In this document: piece after piece, positions 5,229 through 11,554 of the stretch
Layout of the letters: each line of letters opens with the position of its first letter
Numbering within the stretch: the first letter of the stretch is position 1
Source of the DNA: Chitinophagaceae bacterium
GTDB taxonomy: Bacteria > Bacteroidota > Bacteroidia > Chitinophagales > Chitinophagaceae
Assembly (NCBI GenBank): GCA_023251335.1
Contig: JAHEZA010000035.1
Span: forward strand, 1 to 11,554
Direction: 5' to 3'
Length of the DNA stretch: 11,554 bases
Position numbers and translations under genes: made by a program
The notes under the pieces: generated by a model
Database searches by the model: none
What the model was told of the DNA's origin: nothing
Seen by the model: the letters and a program-made list of their open reading frames with translations, nothing else

Positions 5229-7214
5229 ATGAATTTTAAAAGTATCACGCTTTTAATTAGCTTCTTTTGTTTTCTCAACTCAATATCGGCCCAAAAAAAT
5301 CTGGAATCCGTTTTTGATCCTCACGAATTATTTGCTCAGAATTTTTTTACAAAAAATGGAAATGAATTCCGTTCTGCAAACGGTGCGCCCGGTTCAAAGT
5401 ATTGGCAAAACCGCGCCGATTATAATCTTCACGCCACGATAGATACTGTTGAAAATATATTAACCGGCACTGAAACGATTTCTTATACCAACAATAGTCC
5501 TGATGCATTATCATCACTTTGGTTGCAATTAGATCAAAACACTTACCGGAAAGATGCGCGCTCCAACTTCTATACATCTACTCTTCAGCGACTGAAATGG
5601 ACAGATAAAGGCCATACTGATGGCTACCAGTTCGAAACGGTTACGATTGAATACAAAGGGAAAATAATAAAGGCCAATTATATTGTCAATGATACACGGA
5701 TGCAAATCCGCCTGCCAAATGCCTTGCCGTCTAAAGAAAAATTAAATATTCACATACGATATCATTACGCCGTTCCGGGAAATTTTGGCGGACGAACCGA
5801 TTTCTTTTCGACCAAAAATGGAAAAATTTATGAGATAGCGCAATGGTATCCGCGCATGTGTGTGTATGATGACCTCGAAGGATGGAGCACGTTACCTTAT
5901 CTCGGTAGTGGAGAGTTTTATTGTGAATATGGCGATTTTGACTATACCGTTACGGTGCCTGCAGGAATGATCGTTGCGGGAAGCGGGGAATTGCAAAATG
6001 AAAAAGACGTACTTACACCAACGCAGATTGAAAGACTAAATGCAGCAAGAAGAAGTGATAAAACCATCATGATCCGAACGGAACAGGAAGTGAATAATGA
6101 TGCGGAGAAAAAGCTAAATAATAAATCAGTAAGCTGGCATTTTAAAATGAACAATACCCGCGACGTAGCTTTTGGCGTTTCAAAAGCTTACATGTGGGAT
6201 GCGGCAAGAGTGAATTTACCAGGTGGTAAAAAAGCATTGGCAATGTCTGTGTATCCCGTTGAGAGCGCCGGACAGGACGCCTGGGGAAGAGCTACAGAAT
6301 ATTTAAAAAAATCAATAGAATATTTTTCTGAAAAATGGTTCGTGTATCCATACCCGGTAGCAGTTAATGAAGCGGGTAAGGCCGGGGGAATGGAATACCC
6401 GGGAATTGTATTTGATGGGATCAATGATAAGGCCGGAGAACTTTATTGGGTAACGGCTCACGAAATCGGGCACAACTGGTTTCCGATGATCGTTGGAAGT
6501 GATGAACGCCGGTATGCTTTTATGGATGAAGGCTTTAATACTTTCATTGACGTGTATGCCGCTGATGAATTTAATGATGGTGAATATGCGCCAAAACGCG
6601 ATGGAGAATACGCGCCGGGAAAGGGGAATCCTGCTGATGAAATTATTCCCTTACTGAAAGATTCTGCTGCGCCAACTATGATGGCAAGAGCAGATATGCT
6701 TACCGAAAAATACCGCCATCCGCTTGTTTATTTTAAACCGGCATTTGGCCTGGTTTTGCTCCGTGAAGTGATTTTAGGGCACGACCGTTTTGATTACGCA
6801 TTTAAAAAATATACCGAACGCTGGGCTTATAAACATCCTTCACCGGATGATTTTTTCAGAACGATGGATAATGAAGCGGGTGAAGATCTTTCCTGGTTTT
6901 GGAAAGAATGGTTTTATAACAACTGGCAATTGGATTTGGGTGTTCAATCCGTTTCTTATTCAAACGGCGATGCAAAGAATGGCGTGGATATTACGATCGT
7001 AAATCTGCAAAAAATGGCCATGCCATTTACACTTGAAGTGGTGTTAAATGATGGTAGTAAACAGGATTTACAATTGCCCGTAGAGACATGGTTGCAGAGC
7101 GGCACGCATCATCTTCATTTACAAACAACGCAGGCGATAAAATCTGTAACGATCGATCCTGAAAATATACTGCCAGATAGTGACCGGAAAAATAATGTGT
7201 GGAAGATGGATTAA
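5229..7214 (+). CDS. Secreted M1-family zinc aminopeptidase
   Basis: This 661-residue metallopeptidase probably removes N-terminal residues from peptides in the periplasm or outside the cell. From 5229 the protein begins with a signal peptide, MNFKSITLLISFFCFLNSISAQ, cleaved near Ala-Gln. The frame is open back to 5142, but those 29 extra residues would bury the signal peptide and are rejected. A beta-rich N-terminal domain (about 60-260) precedes the catalytic domain. GGMEYP at 386-391 corresponds to the GxMEN exopeptidase motif, with Tyr where Asn is classical. The zinc site is HEIGH at 411-415 (His411, Glu412, His415) with Glu434 in MDEGF as third ligand. Tyr501 in VYFKPAFGL fits the transition-state tyrosine position. 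An eight-residue tandem duplication, DGEYAPKR then DGEYAPGK, lies at 450-465. Substrate preference is not visible. Confidence 0.93.
   Translation: MNFKSITLLISFFCFLNSISAQKNLESVFDPHELFAQNFFTKNGNEFRSANGAPGSKYWQNRADYNLHATIDTVENILTGTETISYTNNSPDALSSLWLQLDQNTYRKDARSNFYTSTLQRLKWTDKGHTDGYQFETVTIEYKGKIIKANYIVNDTRMQIRLPNALPSKEKLNIHIRYHYAVPGNFGGRTDFFSTKNGKIYEIAQWYPRMCVYDDLEGWSTLPYLGSGEFYCEYGDFDYTVTVPAGMIVAGSGELQNEKDVLTPTQIERLNAARRSDKTIMIRTEQEVNNDAEKKLNNKSVSWHFKMNNTRDVAFGVSKAYMWDAARVNLPGGKKALAMSVYPVESAGQDAWGRATEYLKKSIEYFSEKWFVYPYPVAVNEAGKAGGMEYPGIVFDGINDKAGELYWVTAHEIGHNWFPMIVGSDERRYAFMDEGFNTFIDVYAADEFNDGEYAPKRDGEYAPGKGNPADEIIPLLKDSAAPTMMARADMLTEKYRHPLVYFKPAFGLVLLREVILGHDRFDYAFKKYTERWAYKHPSPDDFFRTMDNEAGEDLSWFWKEWFYNNWQLDLGVQSVSYSNGDAKNGVDITIVNLQKMAMPFTLEVVLNDGSKQDLQLPVETWLQSGTHHLHLQTTQAIKSVTIDPENILPDSDRKNNVWKMD
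6576..6623 (+). repeat. 24-bp tandem coding duplication (DGEYAP) in the M1 peptidase
   Basis: Two adjoining 24-base units encode DGEYAPKR and DGEYAPGK. Six of eight residues match, and several synonymous third-position differences show that the duplication is not recent. It lies shortly after the third zinc ligand, probably in a surface loop near the active site. Confidence 0.7.
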
Positions 7215-7333
7215 AAAGAATCGAATGAAAGGAAAATAAAAATCTTGATTATTGTTTTGTTTACTGGTGTGTAGTACTGGTAAATTCATTATTTAAATAT
7301 TGGGATTTGCTGTTATTTACGCAATTACCTGGC

Positions 7334-7378
7334 TTTGCTACAAAGTCAATATTCAATATTGACAAATGGCGTAGCAAA
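7334..7378 (+). repeat. Nested palindrome upstream of the amidase gene
   Basis: Outer 8-bp arms TTTGCTAC (7334-7341) and GTAGCAAA (7371-7378) enclose a near-perfect inner dyad, GTCAATATTCAATATTGAC (7345-7363), made of two 9-bp arms around one central C. As RNA it could fold into a two-tier stem-loop. As DNA, the inner dyad looks like a site for a dimeric regulator. It lies 120 bp after the M1 peptidase stop and 44 bp before the amidase start. The poor T-run after it makes an intrinsic terminator less likely, though not excluded. Confidence 0.65.
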
Positions 7379-7386
7379 TAAATTTT
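7358..7386 (+). promoter_or_regulatory. Candidate promoter of the amidase gene overlapping a palindrome
   Basis: ATTG at 7358-7361 could be the -33 element. After 17 bases comes TAAATTTT (7379-7386), one mismatch from TAnnTTTG. Transcription would begin near 7392, with a leader of about 30 bases to the ATG at 7423. The -33 element would lie inside the right arm of the dyad at 7345-7363, so a bound regulator could block or recruit polymerase. Confidence 0.35.
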
Positions 7387-7422
7387 CAACTAGACCAAAC
7401 GCTCTTTTTTAAATTCGCATGC

Positions 7423-8604
7423 ATGAAAAAAATTCTGACCATATTATTATTGTTTTCGTTTTTCGATTCCTTTTCTCAAAAAGATTTACATGACTATTTT
7501 TACGTAAGAACCAATGATTCATTACCTTTTTTAAAATACGGATTAGGGAAAGACAGGTTGGGCGGCGCAAAGATGACTTTCCTGGACAGCAACATCGTAT
7601 TAAAAGTTATTGATAGCTCAAAAGATGATTATAAGGTTCAGTTATCAGAATTCCATTCAGCATACATTGAAAAAAAGAAGGTATATAAAACAGCAGACCT
7701 AAATTATCATCAACATCTCACAGAGAGTTGGAAAGTTTGTGGCGATTCGCTCTACGATTATGTAACCGTCAAGCTCGATGAAAAGTTGCCTTACAACAGT
7801 GTGATGGAAATTCACCCCTCAAGGATAATCGTCAATGTTTTTGGCGTTGTAAGTAACACTAACTGGATCACCCAGCTTTCCTCGGCCAAAGAAATAAAAA
7901 ATGCCTGGTACGAACAGTCCGAGGATGACGTAATGCGCATAATTATTGAATTAAAACATCCACAAAATTGGGGCTACAGGATTTATTATGCAGAAGATAA
8001 TAAGCTAACAATTAGGGTTAAACGCAAACCCCATATTTTGGATTTAAGCCATATAAAAATCGCCATAGATGCTGGCCATGGTGGTGATAACATCGGCGCA
8101 ACCGGAATTGAATCGCACATCAAAGAGAAAGATTATACACTCCTGGTCGCGAAAGAAATAAACAGGCAATTGATAAAAAGGAAAGCCAATGTAGTAATGA
8201 CAAGAAAAAAAGATACCACGTTGAGCATGTACGAACGGATCCGGTTTTTAGAAAAGCAGGATCCTATGCTCTTAGTCAGCATTCATTTGAATTCGTCGGA
8301 TGTAGACTCTGTGCGCGGTGTAAGTACTTATTATCGTTATATTGGTTTTAGGCCTTTGAGTCAGGCCATCCTTAAAAGTATGCTGCAACTGGGTTTGCAT
8401 GAATTTGGAAACGTAGGTAGTTTTAATTTTTCTTTGAGTGGCCCGACGGATTATCCTAACTGCCTTGTAGAAGTTGCTTTTTTAAGTAATAAAAAGGATG
8501 AGAAAAAGATACTTGATCCAAAATTCAGGCAAAAGGTGGCAGCAAAAATAATTGCGGGAATAGAAAATTTTTTGAAGAATAGCGCTGCGGATCAAACAAA
8601 TTAA
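7423..8604 (+). CDS. Periplasmic N-acetylmuramoyl-L-alanine amidase (Amidase_3)
   Basis: This 393-residue zinc enzyme is predicted to cleave the bond between N-acetylmuramic acid and L-alanine in peptidoglycan. A signal peptide, MKKILTILLLFSFFDSFSQ, ends near Ser-Gln at 18-19. Residues about 45-90 could be a small SH3-like domain, and about 105-200 a beta-rich region resembling an AMIN-type targeting domain; both are weak inferences. The catalytic domain spans about 210-385: IAIDAGHGGD (213-222) with zinc ligand His219, KEKDYTL with zinc ligand Glu235, LLVSIHLNSSD with zinc ligand His288, and CLVEVAFLSN with catalytic Glu350. All four key residues are present, so it should be active. There is no membrane anchor beyond the signal peptide. 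An out-of-frame ATG at 7419 overlaps the leader and gives only a 24-codon frame. Confidence 0.94.
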   Translation: MKKILTILLLFSFFDSFSQKDLHDYFYVRTNDSLPFLKYGLGKDRLGGAKMTFLDSNIVLKVIDSSKDDYKVQLSEFHSAYIEKKKVYKTADLNYHQHLTESWKVCGDSLYDYVTVKLDEKLPYNSVMEIHPSRIIVNVFGVVSNTNWITQLSSAKEIKNAWYEQSEDDVMRIIIELKHPQNWGYRIYYAEDNKLTIRVKRKPHILDLSHIKIAIDAGHGGDNIGATGIESHIKEKDYTLLVAKEINRQLIKRKANVVMTRKKDTTLSMYERIRFLEKQDPMLLVSIHLNSSDVDSVRGVSTYYRYIGFRPLSQAILKSMLQLGLHEFGNVGSFNFSLSGPTDYPNCLVEVAFLSNKKDEKKILDPKFRQKVAAKIIAGIENFLKNSAADQTN

Positions 8605-8689
8605 CACCGATTACTTTTCATATCGAAATTGAATCCTTATTTTAAGATGCTGACCTTTAAAAAATTTTATCAGTAATTTTAATTCTATC

Positions 8690-9994
8690 ATGAAAGAAAA
8701 TATTAACAGCGTGCAGGCATCAAAAAAGAAAGCTTCGGGTAAACTTAGCCAGTTAGCCGAAACCTTAATCGGAAGCGAAATAGTAAAGTTAGGGGCTGAC
8801 ATAAAGGCAAAAATTAAAGATGGAGATAAAATTTATAATTTCACCATTGGCGATTTTGATTCTTCTATTTTTCCTATTCCAGAAAAGCTAGAACGGGAAA
8901 TTATCGCGGCTTATCAAAATAAATTAACTACCTACCCGCCTGCTGACGGGATTCTTCCGCTTAGAGAATCTGTATCTAAATTCTTAAAAGAACGTGAAGG
9001 ACTCGATTATAATACAAATGAAATATTGATAGCTGCAGGTGGTCGTCCACTTATTTACACTTTATACCATGCTATCGTTGACAAAGGAGATAAAGTTATT
9101 TATGCCGTGCCAAGCTGGAATAATAATCATTATGTGCACTTTACAAAAGGGCAGCATGTAGTAATAGAAGCTACACGCGAAAATAATTTTATGCCTTTGG
9201 CGGATGACATCAAACCTCACATACATGATGCCGTTCTTATTGCCTTATGCTCGCCGTTAAATCCTACCGGAACGGTTTTTAAAAAAGAAGAACTGGAAAA
9301 GATCTGCGATATGGTGCTGGAAGAAAATAATCGAAGAGGTGATGATGAAAAGAAATTGTATGTAATGTACGATCAGATGTATTGGACTCTCACATTTGGT
9401 AATACGGTTCATTATAACCCGGTAAGCCTGCGGCCTGAAATGAAAGATTATACCATTTTTATTGATGGCATCAGCAAAGCGTTTGCTGCAACAGGAGTGC
9501 GTGTAGGCTGGGCTTTGGGGCCGGAGTATGTATTAGATAAAATGAAAGCGATCAACAGTCATATAGGCGCGTGGAGCCCTATGGCCGAACAAAATGCAAC
9601 TGCGAAATATCTTCTTCAAAAAGATGAAATTGATCTCTATCTTTCTGATTTTAAAAAGGAACTCGAGGAACGTTTACAACTTATTTATGAAGGGTTTCAA
9701 CAATTAAAATCAGAAGGTTTTGCCGTAGATGCCTGTGCGCCACAGGCCGCTATTTATCTTACCATACAATTAAGCCTGGTCAGTAAAGCAACAAATAATG
9801 GAGATTCTTTATCGACCCAGGCCGATGTAACTTCCTATATTTTAAATGAAGCAAAACTGGCCGTGGTTCCATTCTATGCATTTGGCGCTCCCAAAAACTC
9901 GGACTGGTATAGATTAAGCGTTGGTACTTGTAAGAAAGAAGAGATTCCGGAAGTGCTTGGAAGGCTGAAAGAGGCATTGGAGAAATTGAAGTAA
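8690..9994 (+). CDS. PLP-dependent class I/II aminotransferase, aspartate-aminotransferase-like
   Basis: The 434-residue fold-type I enzyme transfers amino groups via pyridoxal phosphate in the cytoplasm. Recognisable elements in order: TYPPADGILPLRESV (81-95), the substrate-binding N-terminal segment; PSWNNNHY (141-148); SPLNPTG at 188-194 with Asn191; YDQMYW with Asp228, which contacts the pyridine nitrogen; ISKAFAATGVRVGW at 261-274 with Schiff-base Lys263 and phosphate-binding Arg271; and WYRLSVGT at 406-413 with Arg408, which binds the substrate carboxylate. It is somewhat longer than the usual 390-400 residues because of an N-terminal extension of about 30 residues and a short insert near 363-377. 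The exact amino acid substrate cannot be read from sequence. The neighbouring convergent asd gene fits aspartate-family metabolism but does not prove it. It lies 85 bp after the amidase gene with no terminator seen between. Confidence 0.92.
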   Translation: MKENINSVQASKKKASGKLSQLAETLIGSEIVKLGADIKAKIKDGDKIYNFTIGDFDSSIFPIPEKLEREIIAAYQNKLTTYPPADGILPLRESVSKFLKEREGLDYNTNEILIAAGGRPLIYTLYHAIVDKGDKVIYAVPSWNNNHYVHFTKGQHVVIEATRENNFMPLADDIKPHIHDAVLIALCSPLNPTGTVFKKEELEKICDMVLEENNRRGDDEKKLYVMYDQMYWTLTFGNTVHYNPVSLRPEMKDYTIFIDGISKAFAATGVRVGWALGPEYVLDKMKAINSHIGAWSPMAEQNATAKYLLQKDEIDLYLSDFKKELEERLQLIYEGFQQLKSEGFAVDACAPQAAIYLTIQLSLVSKATNNGDSLSTQADVTSYILNEAKLAVVPFYAFGAPKNSDWYRLSVGTCKKEEIPEVLGRLKEALEKLK

Positions 9995-10056
9995 AAGTAA
10001 TACCTGGATGACTTTAATATGCTCCCGGAATTAATATTAAAAAAGAGACAGTAACA

Positions 10057-10069
10057 ACTTTTCAAAAGT
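10057..10069. terminator. Weak hairpin between convergent aminotransferase and asd genes
   Basis: ACTTTT, a single C and AAAAGT form a 6-bp dyad in the 116-bp convergent interval. On the minus strand, a run of six T follows about 12 bases later (10044-10039 region), and on the plus strand T-rich sequence follows about 15 bases later. It is too short and AT-rich to be a confident terminator, but it is the best candidate in this interval. Confidence 0.2.
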
Positions 10070-10110
10070 CATTAACGCCTCTTTAAATTTTTGTAAAAGG
10101 ATAAAATTTT

Positions 10111-11139
10111 TTATGCTTCAGCAGATAATAAAGAAGCAGTTTTCACATCACTGATCAATCCATTCTCCACCAGGTATTCTGCTATCTGCACCGCATTGGT
10201 AGCTGCACCTTTTCTCAGGTTATCACTAACCACCCAGCAATTTAAAGTGTTTGCCTGCGATTCATCTCTGCGGATTCTTCCTACGAAAGTTTCATCCTTT
10301 TCATGTGCGGATAACGGCATTGGATAAACGAAATTATCCAGGTCATCTTGCACTACCACGCCCGGAGCAGAAGACAATATGTTCCTTATTTCATCTAAAT
10401 CGAAATCTCTTTCAAATTCGATATTCAGGCTTTCGCTGTGGCCGCCAACCACGGGGATGCGCACGCAGGTGGCCGTCAATTGAATAGCATTATCACCAAT
10501 GATCTTCCTGGTTTCATTTACCATTTTCATTTCTTCTTTGGTATATCCATTGTCCAGGAAAACGTCAATATGAGGAAGCGCATTTTTATCAATTGGATAT
10601 TTGTAAGCCATATCACCCTGCACATTATTTCGTTCATTCTCCATTTGCTGCACAGCTTTTACGCCGGTGCCTGTTACACTCTGGTAAGTAGAAACCACTA
10701 CTCTTTTAATGTTGTATTTTTCATGAAGCGGCTTTAATACCAGCACCATTTGAATAGTAGAACAATTAGGATTGGCAATGATCTTGTCTTCTTTGGTCAA
10801 TACATTGGCGTTCACTTCCGGAACCACTAATTTTTTAGACGGGTCCATGCGCCATGCTGAAGAATTATCAATTACGGTTGTTCCGGCTTCGGCAAATTTT
10901 GGCGCCAAAAGCAACGACGTACTTCCGCCCGCAGAAAATAAGGCGATGTCTGGTTTGGCAGCGATGGCATCTTCAGCAGACACTATTTTATATTTCTTAT
11001 TTTTAAATTTTACTTCCTTTCCTATAGATTTTTCAGAAGCCACAGGAATCAATTCTGTAACCGGGAAATTTCTTTCTTCGAGCACCTGCAACATTTTGCT
11101 GCCTACAAGCCCGGTAGCGCCCACCACTGCAATTTTCAT
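10111..11139 (-). CDS. asd: Aspartate-semialdehyde dehydrogenase
   Basis: This 342-residue enzyme reduces L-aspartyl-4-phosphate to L-aspartate-4-semialdehyde with NADPH, a step shared by the lysine/diaminopimelate, threonine and methionine pathways. It therefore also feeds peptidoglycan synthesis. The NADP-binding Rossmann motif GATGLVG is at 7-13. The catalytic Cys126 is in NPNCSTIQ (123-130), followed by STYQSVTGTG (150-159), with Gln153, and the substrate-binding Arg227 and catalytic base His234 in RIPVVGGHSES (227-237). The length is normal for the family. It is preceded by an A-rich leader at 11140-11151. It converges with the aminotransferase across 116 bp that contain only a short ACTTTTcAAAAGT hairpin, and diverges from the surface-protein gene across 86 bp. 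Confidence 0.97.
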   Translation of the reverse strand: MKIAVVGATGLVGSKMLQVLEERNFPVTELIPVASEKSIGKEVKFKNKKYKIVSAEDAIAAKPDIALFSAGGSTSLLLAPKFAEAGTTVIDNSSAWRMDPSKKLVVPEVNANVLTKEDKIIANPNCSTIQMVLVLKPLHEKYNIKRVVVSTYQSVTGTGVKAVQQMENERNNVQGDMAYKYPIDKNALPHIDVFLDNGYTKEEMKMVNETRKIIGDNAIQLTATCVRIPVVGGHSESLNIEFERDFDLDEIRNILSSAPGVVVQDDLDNFVYPMPLSAHEKDETFVGRIRRDESQANTLNCWVVSDNLRKGAATNAVQIAEYLVENGLISDVKTASLLSAEA

Positions 11140-11225
11140 GTTTTTATTTTTAGAGGATGCAAGTTAAATCATTCCGTTTTTATGATGAAATAAAGTGCTT
11201 ATCTTTAAAATAAAACCTGCTGTGT

Positions 11226-11554
11226 ATGAGAAATAAGATAATCAGCTTTATTTATTTTTTCCTATCAGGAGGCCTTGGTTATTCGCAGATATCCGAAAAT
11301 TTTAATGATAGTGATTTTACAAATAATCCTCAATGGGTTGAGAATACAAGTGGCTTTGTTATAAACTCTTCTCTTCAATTACAAAGCAATGACACATTGG
11401 CTAATAGCAGTTTCTATCTGCGTACGCCGAGTAGCCTTGCTGTTTCTGCTGAATGGGAATTTTGGGTAAAAATAAATTTCAATCCTTCTTCTGCGAATTA
11501 TATTGATGCGTGGCTGACTTCTTCTTCCGGCGATTTAAGCGCCCCATCTAATTA
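11226..11554 (+). CDS. Partial CDS, secreted surface-type protein (N-terminus), cut by window edge
   Basis: An open frame starts at the ATG at 11226 and stays open to the end of the window (109 complete codons). It begins with a signal peptide, MRNKIISFIYFFLSGGLGYSQ, cleaved near Ser-Gln. The following ISENFNDSDFTNNPQWVENT, rich in Asn, Ser, Thr and aromatic residues, is typical of beta-sandwich surface proteins. It resembles, from memory, the N-termini of large Bacteroidota exported proteins that carry lamin-tail domains and type IX secretion C-terminal signals, but neither domain lies in the visible part. It diverges from asd across 86 bp. A -7-like TATCTTTA (one mismatch) at 11200-11207 could drive it. 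Function is unknown. Confidence 0.75.
   Translation, partial: MRNKIISFIYFFLSGGLGYSQISENFNDSDFTNNPQWVENTSGFVINSSLQLQSNDTLANSSFYLRTPSSLAVSAEWEFWVKINFNPSSANYIDAWLTSSSGDLSAPSN

Noticed and set aside
7262..7281. Direct repeat TACTGGT (7262-7268 and 7275-7281) after the M1 peptidase gene
   Set aside because: Seven bases repeated once in AT-rich intergenic DNA; there is no promoter or gene arrangement that gives it meaning.
7419..7493. Out-of-frame ATG at 7419 overlapping the amidase start, opening a 24-codon frame
   Set aside because: The peptide has no features, and the in-frame ATG at 7423 gives a proper signal peptide. The overlap arises from the sequence GCATGCATG.
10772..11167. Plus-strand open frame of 131 codons within asd
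   Set aside because: It is an antisense shadow of a fully convincing asd gene and has no independent motif.
1..11554. Mobile element, CRISPR array, toxin-antitoxin, phage-defence cluster, tRNA or rRNA
   Set aside because: Nothing supporting any of these was seen. The genes are recognisable core or envelope functions and the intergenic regions are short.

Overview
The window looks like chromosomal DNA from a Bacteroidota bacterium, most likely of the Chitinophagaceae/Chitinophagales type. The evidence is moderate-to-low GC, A-rich leaders in place of Shine-Dalgarno sequences, several exact matches to the Bacteroidota -7 promoter element TAnnTTTG, signal peptides ending in Ser-Gln or Ala-Gln, and characteristic families (short-LID adenylate kinase, OprP/O-type porin beside PstS, secreted M1 peptidase, periplasmic Amidase_3). 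The lineage is an inference from these traits; no 16S or other marker gene is present.

Left part (1-2610, minus strand): a phosphate-acquisition operon read right to left. A phosphate-selective-type outer-membrane porin comes first, then the phosphate-binding lipoprotein PstS, then the first 25 codons of a gene that is probably the permease pstC and runs off the left edge. Ahead of the porin are three tandem 11-bp repeats that look like a Pho box. Between pstS and the next gene is a strong hairpin without a U-tract. Together these suggest a phosphate-starvation operon: the porin takes phosphate across the outer membrane, PstS captures it in the periplasm, and PstCAB would import it.

Middle part (2640-7214): a small TPR membrane protein (+) converges with the methionine sulfoxide reductase MsrB (-), their stops 7 bp apart. 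Adenylate kinase (+) follows, with a 159-aa DUF1569/DinB-like protein 23 bp downstream. Next is a secreted M1-family zinc aminopeptidase. The adk and M1 genes are annotated here from internal starts, which agree with TAnnTTTG elements and, for M1, with a signal peptide.

Right part (7215-11554): a 208-bp intergenic region with a nested palindrome precedes a periplasmic N-acetylmuramoyl-L-alanine amidase (+). Then come a class I/II PLP aminotransferase (+) and, convergent with it, aspartate-semialdehyde dehydrogenase asd (-). Divergent from asd is the start of a secreted surface-type protein cut by the right edge.

The coding content is mostly core metabolism and envelope functions. I found no mobile element, CRISPR array, defence system, rRNA or tRNA, and no case for a wholly new system. 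The most interesting signals are regulatory: the triple repeat before the porin, the hairpin between pstS and the downstream gene, and the palindrome before the amidase. No gene-free stretch exceeds about 210 bp.
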